From assembly GCF_051201015.1 (NCBI RefSeq), contig NZ_JBPEHI010000010.1: DNA of 64,000 nucleotides; one strand, 5' to 3'. The notes beneath the pieces were generated by a model. The model was not told the origin of the DNA. It did not search any database and saw nothing but the letters and a program-made list of their open reading frames with translations. The translations under genes and the position numbers were made by a program. Position 1 is the stretch's first letter; every line of letters begins with the position of its first letter. Below are positions 8,783 to 18,032 of this stretch, one piece after another. The stretch comes from Petrimonas sulfuriphila (lineage in GTDB: Bacteria > Bacteroidota > Bacteroidia > Bacteroidales > Dysgonomonadaceae).

Positions 8783-9493
8783 ATGAAAAAATATTTTACC
8801 GTTCTTATTTTACTATCCCTATCGCTTTCTCTTCTGTCTCAAGACTTTGATGGGAACTACAAGGATAAGACCGATTCATTCTCTTTTTCCAACGGACAAG
8901 CATTGTTTAGCCTAAGCGGTTTTGGAGCCCTGTTTACCCGAATGGTTGGCGAAGGGAAATATGAATATGTTGATAATTATTTGCTGGTACACACTTCCGG
9001 CTATCCCGGTGAAAAATCGGTGTTCGAATCCATCAACGGTACGAAAAAAGACTCCATCGTTGTAAAGGTAGTCGGCCCGGATAATTACCCTGTCCAGGGA
9101 GCGCTGACGGAGTTTCTGTCGGAATCCAACAAAATTATCCGTGGAAATATTACAGATGACCTGGGCAAATCCCAACATCCCAAAGATCAAAAAATTAAAA
9201 GGATAAAGGTAACCAACCTGGGTTACGATGATGTTGCCTTTGAGGTTGAGCAGGGAAAAGATTTTTTAGTAAAACTTGCCAGAAACAACGTTATTGAAAA
9301 CCAGACGGTTGCTTTCAAAGTCAAGAGAGAAGATGAAGAAACTCTTTCGATCATCCTGCTTTCCGATAACTTTGACCCGGGGAAAGACAAAATAAAGTCC
9401 CTGGAAAAGCTCGATAAGAAAACACAAAAAAACAACGTGCTTGCCAAACGACTAAAGAAAGAGTATATACCGGCCTATCAAGGACGAGAATAA
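8783..9493 (+). CDS. Secreted protein of unknown function
   Basis: 236 residues from the chosen start MKKYFTVLILL; an ATG six codons earlier (8765) is also open but would put a polar segment before the signal peptide. A signal peptidase I site is likely after SLLSQ near residue 18, with no lipobox cysteine. Residues about 85-170 (KVVGPDNYPVQGA to FLVKLARNN) look like a small beta-sandwich of the carboxypeptidase-regulatory type, common in exported Bacteroidetes proteins. The C-terminus is lysine-rich and helical. I do not recognise a specific family. The gene is convergent with the phosphoesterase, with only 4 nt between the stops. Confidence 0.65.
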   Translation: MKKYFTVLILLSLSLSLLSQDFDGNYKDKTDSFSFSNGQALFSLSGFGALFTRMVGEGKYEYVDNYLLVHTSGYPGEKSVFESINGTKKDSIVVKVVGPDNYPVQGALTEFLSESNKIIRGNITDDLGKSQHPKDQKIKRIKVTNLGYDDVAFEVEQGKDFLVKLARNNVIENQTVAFKVKREDEETLSIILLSDNFDPGKDKIKSLEKLDKKTQKNNVLAKRLKKEYIPAYQGRE

Positions 9494-9497
9494 AATT

Positions 9498-10484
9498 TCA
9501 CTCCCCCTTCAGTCCAGCCGGAAAAGTTACATTGTATTCGACGCTTCCGTCGAGTAACCTGATCCAGGTGTCAAATTCACGTTTTCCCTCCGTCAGTTGT
9601 ACGATTCTCGCACCGTTGATTCCAGGTACATAAGTGGTTCTCCATCCCGAGAACTGGCCGTACGCTAATGCAATACCGAAATAATTCACGATATAATTGT
9701 TAACGTGATCGTGCCCGGCAAATGTACCCATAACATCCTGCATCTCTTTCATCGCGAGAAACATCCCCGAGTTTAAACCGGGGGAACATTCGTTTTCCTT
9801 ACGCACCCCCACCCTTTTGTTCGTATCGTCGTCAAATGCCAGGCGGTATTCCGGAAGGGGAATATGGAAATAAGCCAGGGCTGGCAACGGCTGAAAATTA
9901 TTTTGCCGGGTAAAATGAAAACTTTGCTTCTTATACCAGTCGATGACCTCAGAGGTTATCCATCCGTATCCCGACACATCGCTTACGGTTGAATAGGCTC
10001 CCGAGTCGAAGCAGTAAATCAACGCTTTCACCTGCATATCTTTTTCGCTTCCGTAAACGGGAAGGACATTATTCATAACGCCGCTCAACTGTCCACCGGC
10101 AGGATAGTTGCAATTGTACGGGTAATCCGTGATAATCTTTTCGAGTTCGAGGCGGGTTGTGCCGCTCTCATCGTCGTGATTTCCCAATGCAACGGCAAAC
10201 GGTATTTTCCTGTCGACAACTAATTTTGTAACGGTGTCCCATCCTGTTTTTATCGGCCTTCCGGTTACAATATCCCCGGTGAAAATAACCATATCGGGCT
10301 TTTCCGTATCCAATACGCGCTGAATAGCCAACAAGGCCGTATCCGATTTGGAATTTCCGGGGACGTAGTGCACATCCGTAAACTGTGCTATCTTGAACAA
10401 ACCGTCCTTGTTGAAATTTAATTTTTGTGCTTCTACTGCAGTGAACCACAACACAACAACACAACAAACAACAATTTTCTTCAT
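9498..10484 (-). CDS. Secreted calcineurin-like metallophosphoesterase
   Basis: 328 residues from the ATG at 10484, which begins a clear signal peptide (MKKIVVCCVVVLWF, cleaved after VEAQ). An ATG at 10502 is in frame but lies inside prs, so I prefer 10484, 7 nt after the prs stop. Metal-binding motifs are present in order: DVHY, GDIVTG, GNHDDE, a histidine in YFHIPLPEY, and GHDHVNN. This is the PP2A/purple-acid-phosphatase fold with two metals. Substrate is unknown; phosphodiesters or phosphomonoesters in the periplasm are likely. It follows prs and is probably co-transcribed, which could hint at nucleotide or phosphate salvage, though that link is weak. Confidence 0.82.
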   Translation of the reverse strand: MKKIVVCCVVVLWFTAVEAQKLNFNKDGLFKIAQFTDVHYVPGNSKSDTALLAIQRVLDTEKPDMVIFTGDIVTGRPIKTGWDTVTKLVVDRKIPFAVALGNHDDESGTTRLELEKIITDYPYNCNYPAGGQLSGVMNNVLPVYGSEKDMQVKALIYCFDSGAYSTVSDVSGYGWITSEVIDWYKKQSFHFTRQNNFQPLPALAYFHIPLPEYRLAFDDDTNKRVGVRKENECSPGLNSGMFLAMKEMQDVMGTFAGHDHVNNYIVNYFGIALAYGQFSGWRTTYVPGINGARIVQLTEGKREFDTWIRLLDGSVEYNVTFPAGLKGE

Positions 10485-10491
10485 ACTCTTG

Positions 10492-11427
10492 CTATACAAC
10501 ATACAATGAACTTATCGACTCGTTGTTGCACACCCTCATGATGGCATTGGCAAACATATCGGCGACAGACAAGACTTTCACTTTACTGCACGATTTTGTA
10601 TAAGGAATACTGTCGGTAAATATAATCTCGTTAAGCGAAGAATTTTCCACACGTTCACTGGCCGGATCCGACATGACGGCGTGACTGGCTATGGCTCTTA
10701 CAGATCTGGCGCCGTTCTGCATCATCAACTCGGCAGCTTTGGTCATGGTTCCCGCAGTATCCACGATATCGTCAATCAACAACACATCCATCCCTTCCAC
10801 ATCCCCGATGATCTGCATATCCGAAATAACGTTTGCTTTTTTCCTGATCTTATAGCAGATAACCATGGGACAACCCAAGAACTTGGCATAAGCACTGGCA
10901 CGCTTGGTTCCACCTACATCGGGCGTGGCAATCACCAAATTTTCCTGATTAAAGGTTTTCATATAATCCACAAAAACTCCCGATCCGTACAAATGGTCAA
11001 CAGGAACATCGAAGAAACCCTGAATCTGATCGGCATGCAAGTCCATGGTAATCAATCGGCTGATGCCGGCAGTGCTGAGCATATCGGCAATCAGCTTCGC
11101 TCCGATACTCACACGGGGCTTATCTTTTCTGTCCTGACGGGCCCATCCGAAATAGGGAATAACCGCAATGATGGACTTCGCCGACGCACGCTTGGCCGCA
11201 TCAATCATAAGCAGTAACTCCATCAGGTTGTCTGAATTGGGAAAAGTGGACTGGATAAGGAATACTTGTCTTCCCCGAATGGATTCCTCGTATGAAACTG
11301 AAAATTCTCCGTCGGCAAAATGCTCGATAATCATATTTCCTAACGGACACCCCAAACTATTGCAAACCTTCTCGGCAAAATAACGTGATTTTGTTCCCGA
11401 GAAGATTTTAAACGGCTTATCTTGCAT
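10492..11427 (-). CDS. prs: Ribose-phosphate pyrophosphokinase
   Basis: 311 residues, the normal length. It makes PRPP from ribose 5-phosphate and ATP, feeding purine, pyrimidine, histidine, tryptophan and NAD synthesis in the cytoplasm. Hallmarks are the metal/ATP segment DLHADQIQGFF, the flexible loop region ATPDVGGTKRA, and the PRPP-binding loop LLIDDIVDTAGT. The gene is first in a two-gene unit with the phosphoesterase. Its promoter is clear, about 70 nt upstream. Housekeeping gene, confident call. Confidence 0.96.
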   Translation of the reverse strand: MQDKPFKIFSGTKSRYFAEKVCNSLGCPLGNMIIEHFADGEFSVSYEESIRGRQVFLIQSTFPNSDNLMELLLMIDAAKRASAKSIIAVIPYFGWARQDRKDKPRVSIGAKLIADMLSTAGISRLITMDLHADQIQGFFDVPVDHLYGSGVFVDYMKTFNQENLVIATPDVGGTKRASAYAKFLGCPMVICYKIRKKANVISDMQIIGDVEGMDVLLIDDIVDTAGTMTKAAELMMQNGARSVRAIASHAVMSDPASERVENSSLNEIIFTDSIPYTKSCSKVKVLSVADMFANAIMRVCNNESISSLYVV

Positions 11428-11496
11428 GACTTGTTGATTATAATTGAGTTAGTAAATTATTGGTTGATTCTCTCTTTGTAATAGTCTTTCCACGGA

Positions 11497-11504
11497 CAAA
11501 AGTA
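11497..11504 (-). promoter_or_regulatory. -7 box of prs
   Basis: Minus-strand TACTTTTG fits TAnnTTTG. Transcription would start near 11493, about 66 nt before the ATG. The rest of 11428-11646 is AT-rich intergenic sequence without a gene. Confidence 0.5.
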
Positions 11505-11646
11505 CAAACTAAATTCTAAAAAAACCTTTAAAATGTGTTTTGAATTTTTTTATGTACTGTTTTTAGTCATTTTTTGATGGATTTGGATTTTCGTTTCGCA
11601 TCCTATGGCAGGATATACGAAAGAAAGGAAAGTTCAAAATACTTTC

Positions 11647-13344
11647 TTAACAAGAGGAAATTTTGTACAGCTCGCCCGAGGTTGCCCCAACCTTTATCCG
11701 AATCGGGCTATCTATCGAAAAAACGGTATTGAACTTGCTATCCGACAACAACGGAAAAGCGTTAAAACTCCCGTTGTCAGGAATCCCGAAGAAATCCATA
11801 GCGTGGGTGGGAATATTTACCACAACATCAACCTCCTTGTTGTCAAAATTAACCACCGCCAGAATTAATTCATCTCCAGTACCCCGTAGAAATGCGAATT
11901 GCTTGGTGGAATCAAACTCAAAATTGTCGTAATTTGCTGGCATCAGGTCGTAAAAGAGTCCCTCACTCAACGCTCTCTCCCGGTTACACAAGGTAAGGAG
12001 TTTGGCATAAAATTTCTGCAACGCCCTTTCTTCTCCTGTCAACAAGGTATCGTCCCATTTCCCGTTATTATTCCAACGCCTAACCGTGTCTAGCGACCAA
12101 TAATCAAAAATGGAGGTACGCCCGTTCTTGCCACTGAAACCCTCTTCATCCATTCCCCGCTCGCCCAGCTCTTGGCCAAAATAGATCATTACAGGATTTA
12201 CGTTCACGCAGGCAGTAACAATCATCGCAGCGGGTCCATGCTTTCCGTCTTTCAGAAAATAATCCGAAGCTACGCGTTGTTCATCGTGGTTTTCAATAAA
12301 ATTGAGCATTTTGTGCTGAATATCGCCCACGTTATTCAGGGCAAACGTGATGTCCGACGACGGACGATACCCGCAGGCCACATCACGCAAAACGTCATAT
12401 AACCCTACTTTATCGTACAAGTAATCAAAGTTGTCGTGGGCAAGAAACAACCGGTAGGCATCGGGATTGTATATCTCCGCCAGAAAGAGAATTTTCGGGA
12501 ACTCTTTTTTTACTTGCGGAATCACCCATCGCCAAAACTCCAGCGGGACCATTTCTGCCATGTCTACCCGGAAACCGTCAATATTTTTCTTCGACCAATA
12601 GATCAATACGTCCCTCATCTTGTTCCACGTATCGGGAATTTTGGAGAAGTGTTTTATGTAACCGTTCTGTATATCGATGCCGTAGTTAAGCTTAACCGTC
12701 TCATACCAGTCGTATGGGGTGGGTTTATTGGTAAAACAATCGTTCCCGGTGACTTTTGCCGGCGACTCCCTGTAGGTTACGTCCGCCATTTTCTTTACCG
12801 GGAATTGAATTTCCAGCTCCTCACCCGGAAGGTAATAAAAGTTGTTGCCGGGAGAAAAAGCCACAGAAGTGTCGTCGTTGCAACCAAATTCGTCAACTCC
12901 CTCCGGACGGTTAATCGATTTGTAGTTCCTTGCCAGGTGATTCGGCACAAAATCAATGATTACCTCCATCCCGGCACGATGGATACGTTCAACCAACGCT
13001 TCAAATTCGCGCATCCGGCCGTTCACGTTCATCGCCAGATCAGGATCAACATCGTAAACGTCCCGCACGGCGTACGGAGACCCGGCATTGCCTTTAATGA
13101 TTTCCGGATATTCACGGGGAATGCCGTATTGGGTGTAATCCGTTGTTGAGGCATGCGCCAATACGCCGATAAGCCAGACATGAGAATAACCACCCTTCTT
13201 TAACTGATTGAGAAACTTACCTGTTATATCGTTAAACTTTCCGCATCCGTTTTCTTCCAGGGTCCCGTTTTGAATGTTGTTGGCCTGAGTGTTCCCCAGC
13301 AGACGCGGCAACAGTTGATAGATGAATATTTTACGTGGCTTCAT
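11647..13344 (-). CDS. GH13 alpha-amylase family enzyme, cytoplasmic
   Basis: 565 residues with no signal peptide, so the enzyme likely acts on internal glycogen or imported malto-oligosaccharides. The (beta/alpha)8 barrel motifs are complete: region I DFVPNH (131-136), region II GFRVDMAE with nucleophile D261, region III LAEIY with acid/base E290, and region IV ENHDEQ with D354. The C-terminal ~90 residues form a beta domain (LAVVNFDNKEV). Its ATG overlaps the stop of the patatin gene by 4 nt (ATGA), so the two are translationally coupled. Exact specificity (alpha-amylase, glucosidase, branching activity) cannot be told from the sequence. Confidence 0.88.
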   Translation of the reverse strand: MKPRKIFIYQLLPRLLGNTQANNIQNGTLEENGCGKFNDITGKFLNQLKKGGYSHVWLIGVLAHASTTDYTQYGIPREYPEIIKGNAGSPYAVRDVYDVDPDLAMNVNGRMREFEALVERIHRAGMEVIIDFVPNHLARNYKSINRPEGVDEFGCNDDTSVAFSPGNNFYYLPGEELEIQFPVKKMADVTYRESPAKVTGNDCFTNKPTPYDWYETVKLNYGIDIQNGYIKHFSKIPDTWNKMRDVLIYWSKKNIDGFRVDMAEMVPLEFWRWVIPQVKKEFPKILFLAEIYNPDAYRLFLAHDNFDYLYDKVGLYDVLRDVACGYRPSSDITFALNNVGDIQHKMLNFIENHDEQRVASDYFLKDGKHGPAAMIVTACVNVNPVMIYFGQELGERGMDEEGFSGKNGRTSIFDYWSLDTVRRWNNNGKWDDTLLTGEERALQKFYAKLLTLCNRERALSEGLFYDLMPANYDNFEFDSTKQFAFLRGTGDELILAVVNFDNKEVDVVVNIPTHAMDFFGIPDNGSFNAFPLLSDSKFNTVFSIDSPIRIKVGATSGELYKISSC

Positions 13345-14207
13345 AATGTTGTTTTTTTAAATTTACCTATTCGCTGCCTCACTTTCTCCTCGAGTTCGTA
13401 ATGTCGGTGACACCTTCTGATAATGCCAAGCGATTTTTCTTCACCAAGCGCTGTTGAAGCACACTCGTAGCCTATTTCCCTTATTTTGTCGATGTTGTTC
13501 AAATCGAACATAAAGTATTTTTGCGCTTCCTCCGCTTCTACAAGGATGTCACATAAACTCCTATCTACCAACGTATTTGAATTCGACATCAGTTTAAACG
13601 TACGTTCGGCGGTAGTTTTGATATTGACTTTGTCCGATAAAGGCGTCATCAGCGAAACATTCACGCCGATAACGTACTTACACTCATTCCGAATAACAGA
13701 AACCGGAAAATTTTTCAATAATCCACCGTCAACATAGGGCACACCACCAATAACCTTGGGAGTGAAAACGATGGGGACCGAACAGGATGCCACCACGGCA
13801 TCTACCAACGATCTGCCTTCCGAAAAAACTACAGTCCGGGCCTTTTCCCAATCGGTTACAACTGCTTTAAAAGGAATTCTCAGTTGTTCGAATGAGCTCG
13901 ACCGCAAATTGTCTTTCAGAAATTTCCCGACACCTGAAGTTTTAAAAAAACCCGTCTTGGGAATGGAAAATCCGATAAATTCATGGAATTCTTTCTTTCG
14001 GAAGAGCTCGCTAATCTCGTCGGGAGAAAAACCATCGGCATAAAAAACTCCAGCTAACGCACCGGCACTGGTACCTGCAATTACATCGGGTTTCAGGCCA
14101 TAACTCTCAAATACCTTGAAAGCGCCTAAATGAGCAAACCCTTTTGCACCGCCACCGCTTAGCGCATAACCCAAATAATATTGAAAATTTTTCCCAAATA
14201 TTGCCAC
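13341..14207 (-). CDS. Patatin-like phospholipase/acyl hydrolase
   Basis: 288 residues. The oxyanion-hole motif GGGAKG (18-23), nucleophile elbow GTSAG with S47, and the catalytic aspartate D160 in DGGLLKNFP make the full Ser-Asp dyad. No signal peptide is seen, and the protein is close to the size of the RssA/YchK group, so it is probably cytoplasmic and acts on membrane lipids. It is the first gene of a unit with the GH13 enzyme; the 4-nt overlap suggests they are made together, but no shared pathway is obvious. Confidence 0.88.
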   Translation of the reverse strand: MAIFGKNFQYYLGYALSGGGAKGFAHLGAFKVFESYGLKPDVIAGTSAGALAGVFYADGFSPDEISELFRKKEFHEFIGFSIPKTGFFKTSGVGKFLKDNLRSSSFEQLRIPFKAVVTDWEKARTVVFSEGRSLVDAVVASCSVPIVFTPKVIGGVPYVDGGLLKNFPVSVIRNECKYVIGVNVSLMTPLSDKVNIKTTAERTFKLMSNSNTLVDRSLCDILVEAEEAQKYFMFDLNNIDKIREIGYECASTALGEEKSLGIIRRCHRHYELEEKVRQRIGKFKKTTL

Positions 14208-14287
14208 GACGGTTCCCTTAATGGTACTACAAATATGCTAAAAAATTTGATGATTGTCAAAAATAAAACCGTTATCAAATGGTTTAT

Positions 14288-14362
14288 TTATGTTTTTTTA
14301 TACAAATAAACCATGGTTAATGCGACAAAAATCAATACCGCAATACCAAGTGGCTTGTTCAT
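14288..14362 (-). CDS. Possible 24-residue single-span membrane protein
   Basis: A 25-codon frame: MNKPLGIAVLIF, then VALTMVYLYKKT and TAA. It has a positive N-terminus, about 15 hydrophobic residues and a basic tail, as expected of a small membrane protein. A purine-rich stretch (AACGAAG) precedes the ATG. It lies 42 nt downstream of the lipoprotein gene ending at 14405, same strand. Chance cannot be excluded for such a short frame. Confidence 0.4.
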   Translation of the reverse strand: MNKPLGIAVLIFVALTMVYLYKKT

Positions 14363-14404
14363 CTTCGTTCGATTAAAATTATTTATTTTTCAGGGATGAT
14401 TTTA

Positions 14405-15244
14405 TTATAAAACCCCGACGGGCATTTCAAAGGAAGACAACAGCGTGCCGAACGCTTTATACGCTGTGCCCATCCCTTCCATTGGGATGCCTATTTCCCA
14501 ATCATACCTGATGAGTTCTTTCCAATTGTCCGGCATGGAGGTCTCGAGGCCCAAATTCAAATTCTGATTTAACCGGTGCAGGGCCAAATCATTTATCGAC
14601 ATGCGAAAACGGTATGAGACGGTTTTTGCCGATTCCGCATCCAGCGTTGGCTGCCCTTTTTCATCAACCCCGTATGAAAAGGTCATAAAGCAATTACCCT
14701 CCTCTGTGTCAATCGTGTAAGTTCCTTTACCCCGTACTTTCAACACGTAATCGGTTGACGATGTGCTCTCCCTGTTGACAAGGTAGAGATCCCGCTCCGT
14801 GTTGTTTACCAGGCAAATCCATTCTATAGTGTTCAAGGAAGCGGGGAAAGGAGGCACTTCGCCGTTATCTGTTTTGTTAGCTTTGGATATGCGCATTACC
14901 TCATAGTTATCGGTCACCTTAATCTTCAATTTTTGCGATTCTTTGGTTAGGTTATCCGTAACCGTGAGCCGGGCATCTCCTTTGAGCCTCCCCTGAATGG
15001 CAATCATTCCCGCCGCACTCGACCAGCCGGTTTGCATTTCTGCCGAAAACAGAAGCGGGTTTTCTACTTCCAGCGTGTAATTTCCGCTGCCTGTTTTCGG
15101 CCCGATTAAGACCGTTCCGTTCACGGGCACTTCGCGATAATCGTAATAAAAAAAGAGTGATTCGTGTTCTATTTTTTCACAACTTGGCATTAAAATGAAT
15201 ACCAAAAGCGGTATCAGGAACTTGCTTTTTGTGTTGGTTTTCAT
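14405..15244 (-). CDS. Putative lipoprotein, unknown function
   Basis: 279 residues with a lipoprotein signal (hydrophobic PLLVFIL, lipobox MPSCEKI). The rest is predicted mostly beta-strand, with Ig-like stretches such as LKIKVTDNYEV near residue 110, and no catalytic motif I can name. It follows another lipoprotein (15266-16246) by 21 nt; both carry SCEKI after the signal, so they may be cotranscribed and work together at the outer membrane. No family assignment. Confidence 0.65.
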   Translation of the reverse strand: MKTNTKSKFLIPLLVFILMPSCEKIEHESLFFYYDYREVPVNGTVLIGPKTGSGNYTLEVENPLLFSAEMQTGWSSAAGMIAIQGRLKGDARLTVTDNLTKESQKLKIKVTDNYEVMRISKANKTDNGEVPPFPASLNTIEWICLVNNTERDLYLVNRESTSSTDYVLKVRGKGTYTIDTEEGNCFMTFSYGVDEKGQPTLDAESAKTVSYRFRMSINDLALHRLNQNLNLGLETSMPDNWKELIRYDWEIGIPMEGMGTAYKAFGTLLSSFEMPVGVL

Positions 15245-15265
15245 ATTTGTACAAAATTTATGTGA

Positions 15266-16246
15266 TTATTTATTTTCCTTGATTGATTTTAGCGCAATTG
15301 TTTCGCCATACAAACCCGTATTTTCATCTTTAATTTTAATCTCCATTTCAGAAGAAGATAAACGCATAACCTTCCAGTATTCCTGGTGAGTTTGCATGGT
15401 AACCAACACTTCATCAAACAATAAGTTATCGGACTTGAAGGAAAGTGCCTCTGCGACCCTTATCTTCTCCCCATTCTCATAAGTGGTCCAGAATTTGTTT
15501 CCCGGGAACGCACCATTATACGAAAAATAATATTCCGTTGTGTATTCTTTACCGCCTTCCACGTAAGTGTATTCCCAGCCTCTGACAAAGTCATGCATAG
15601 CCCTGTTTTTATCCTTGCTGACACCGGTTTGAAACTCGCCTTTCACTTTCCACATTGTTGAATTATTTTCGTGCAGGGGTGAGGGTACCTCATACTCAAA
15701 TTTTGCATATACATGCCCGTTATCGGGTTTTGTTACGTCCAAATCCAAACGCACAAATTCGATGTACCCGTTTCCAAAGGATTCCTTTGTTTTAATTTCT
15801 GTCACATTAAACGATTCGTGTTGTTCAAGCGGAACTTCCTCCCACGATGTCAACTCAAACAAAGGCGGATTCTTACTCTGGGCACCTTCGGATTTGACGT
15901 AATATCTTTTACCCACAACGATGGGTTCGGTTGTTGGGAGACACACCCTTACCAAAAATTCAGGCTCTTGAGATGTTTTGTCAACAGGACTGCAAAACTG
16001 CGAGAAGGTAAAGTAAATACTGTCGTTATCCATATAATCATAGCGGGCATTCATTCCTATGGGAGGCCCAAAGTTTATTGGAGGTAAAAAATCTACCTTT
16101 TCAAACTTCTCACCCTTTATTTCACAACGCAAATAATGTTTGGATTGGAAATCTTCTTGTATCTTTTCACAACTTGTCAACCCAAGTGACACAAAAAGGA
16201 TGGCTGCCATAAGCAGACAGCTGTTTTTCAATACAGATTTTCTCAT
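15266..16246 (-). CDS. Putative lipoprotein, unknown function
   Basis: 326 residues; signal peptide MRKSVLKNSCLLM and lipobox LTSCEKI. The mature part is polar and likely beta-rich with several aromatic residues (KVKGEFQTG, WEYTYVEGG). I recognise no domain. It is the first gene of a probable two-gene unit with the lipoprotein at 14405. I found no clear -7 box in the 167 nt upstream (16247-16413), which holds only AT-rich spacer and the end of folK. Confidence 0.65.
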   Translation of the reverse strand: MRKSVLKNSCLLMAAILFVSLGLTSCEKIQEDFQSKHYLRCEIKGEKFEKVDFLPPINFGPPIGMNARYDYMDNDSIYFTFSQFCSPVDKTSQEPEFLVRVCLPTTEPIVVGKRYYVKSEGAQSKNPPLFELTSWEEVPLEQHESFNVTEIKTKESFGNGYIEFVRLDLDVTKPDNGHVYAKFEYEVPSPLHENNSTMWKVKGEFQTGVSKDKNRAMHDFVRGWEYTYVEGGKEYTTEYYFSYNGAFPGNKFWTTYENGEKIRVAEALSFKSDNLLFDEVLVTMQTHQEYWKVMRLSSSEMEIKIKDENTGLYGETIALKSIKENK

Positions 16247-16413
16247 TGTAATGATTGTCTAAAGATTCTAATTGACTGTTCTTTTACGTAAGACGTAGAA
16301 TCTGAGAAAAAGCTGCACAAATAATGTTAAATATAAATAAAAGAAATAAATGACAGGAAAGGAAAAATAGCTGCCGCCTCGAATGGTACGGTTTCGGAAG
16401 GCAGTATGCACGA

Positions 16414-16899
16414 TTAAAGATAGCCAAACTCATTCTTCAATTGCAAAATGGTTTTGGCAAACACCGGATGAACGGTGTCTGGCGAGATTTCGGCAAAAGG
16501 AGTCAACACAAAGTCGCGCAAATGGAAGCGGGGATGCGGAATGATTAATCCGGGTTCCTCAACGATTCGGTTATCAACCATCAGGATGTCAATATCGATG
16601 GTGCGATCGGCATACCCACCATCCGGAGATTTTTTTGTCCGCCCCAGTTCCTTTTCAATCGCCTGAGTTACCCGCAGTACCTCTCTGGCTTCCAGGATTG
16701 TGACCAGTTCACAAACAGAATTAACGAACCTGTTTTCAGACTCGAAACCCTCCGGATCGGACACATAAAAAGCGGATTTGGAAATAATTCTCCCTATCCG
16801 CTTGTCAATTTCTCTGTAGGCACGCTCGATATTTTTTTCCTTGTCTCCCAGGTTGGAGCCCAATCCCAAAAAAACAACATGAATATCGTTATCAGGCAT
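16414..16899 (-). CDS. folK: 2-amino-4-hydroxy-6-hydroxymethyldihydropteridine diphosphokinase
   Basis: 161 residues, the usual size. It transfers pyrophosphate from ATP to hydroxymethyldihydropterin in folate synthesis. Motifs are FLGLGSNLGD at the N-terminus, FVNSVCEL, and the metal/ATP signature DRTIDIDIL, followed by HPRFHLRDFVL. It is the last gene of the conserved ftsX-DUF3098-uppP-truB-queA-folK run; the gap to queA is 35 nt. Confidence 0.94.
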   Translation of the reverse strand: MPDNDIHVVFLGLGSNLGDKEKNIERAYREIDKRIGRIISKSAFYVSDPEGFESENRFVNSVCELVTILEAREVLRVTQAIEKELGRTKKSPDGGYADRTIDIDILMVDNRIVEEPGLIIPHPRFHLRDFVLTPFAEISPDTVHPVFAKTILQLKNEFGYL

Positions 16900-16934
16900 T
16901 TTTCAGCGTAGCATCATCGCACAAAGTGCGCGTT

Positions 16935-17984
16935 TTAAATTATCAGCATAGCATCCCCGTACGCACCAAACTCGTATTTCTCCTTGATGGCCGTCTGATA
17001 CACATCCATAATTCTTTCGTATCCGCCGAAAGCAGTCGTCACCATCAAAAGCGTGGAGAACGGCAGGTGGAAGTTGGTAACCAACGCATCGGGTAGTGTA
17101 AAGTCATAAGGCGGGAAAATAAACTTGTTCGTCCATCCCTCCCTCGGCTTGATGTGCCCGTCTGTACTGATGGTGGTTTCAATAGCCCGCAGAACCGACG
17201 TACCCACGGCACAGATTTTGTGCCCGTTGTCTTTTGCCGTATTCACCTTGTCGCACAACTCCTGCGTAATGATCATCTGCTCCGAATCAACTTTATGCTT
17301 GGTTAAATCCTCCACGTCGATATCGCGGTAGGCACCTAATCCGTGGTGAAGCGTAAGGAAGCCGTAATCGATATTTTTAATCTCCATACGTTTGATCAAC
17401 TCCCGACTGAAATGCAGTCCTGCCGCAGGAACAACGACAGCTCCTTCGTTATTGGCAAAAATATTCTGATACCTCTCCGCATCCTCCGGCACGGCCGACC
17501 GCTCCATGTATTCGGGAATTGGCGTTTCACCGATGGAGAAAAGCAGGTCTTTGAACTCTTCGTACGGCCCGTCATAAAGAAAACGAAGCGTACGCCCGCG
17601 CGAGGTGGTGTTATCAATCACTTCAGCCACGAGCTCTTCATTTTCACCAAAGTACAACTTGTTCCCGATCCTTATTTTCCGGGCGGGATTAACCAAAACA
17701 TCCCATAGATGCTGCGAGGGATTCAACTCCCTGAGCAAAAACACTTCTATTTTGGCTCCGGTCTTTTCTTTGTTTCCGAACAACCGTGCAGGAAAGACCT
17801 TGGTATCGTTGAAAACGAAAAAGTCGTGAGCATCAAAGTAATTCAGAATATCCTTAAAAACAAGATGTTCTATTTTATCGGAATTTCGATGAACCACAAG
17901 CAATCTGGATTCATCGCGATGTCTACTCGGATACTTGGCAATCAATTCCTCCGGTAAATTAAATTTAAACTGAGAAAGTTTCAT
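16935..17984 (-). CDS. queA: S-adenosylmethionine:tRNA ribosyltransferase-isomerase
   Basis: 349 residues. QueA moves the ribosyl part of SAM onto preQ1 in tRNA to make epoxyqueuosine at the wobble position. Recognisable parts are the N-terminal YPSRHRDESRLLV, the central PAAGLHFS, LHHGLGAYRDI, and the C-terminal NFHLPFSTLLMV. The gene is full length and lies between truB (48-nt gap) and folK, consistent with one operon. Confidence 0.95.
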   Translation of the reverse strand: MKLSQFKFNLPEELIAKYPSRHRDESRLLVVHRNSDKIEHLVFKDILNYFDAHDFFVFNDTKVFPARLFGNKEKTGAKIEVFLLRELNPSQHLWDVLVNPARKIRIGNKLYFGENEELVAEVIDNTTSRGRTLRFLYDGPYEEFKDLLFSIGETPIPEYMERSAVPEDAERYQNIFANNEGAVVVPAAGLHFSRELIKRMEIKNIDYGFLTLHHGLGAYRDIDVEDLTKHKVDSEQMIITQELCDKVNTAKDNGHKICAVGTSVLRAIETTISTDGHIKPREGWTNKFIFPPYDFTLPDALVTNFHLPFSTLLMVTTAFGGYERIMDVYQTAIKEKYEFGAYGDAMLII

Positions 17985-18032
17985 ATGTGATTAAACTGAT
18001 TCTTTATAATACTATCGTGAAATAATTTATTG

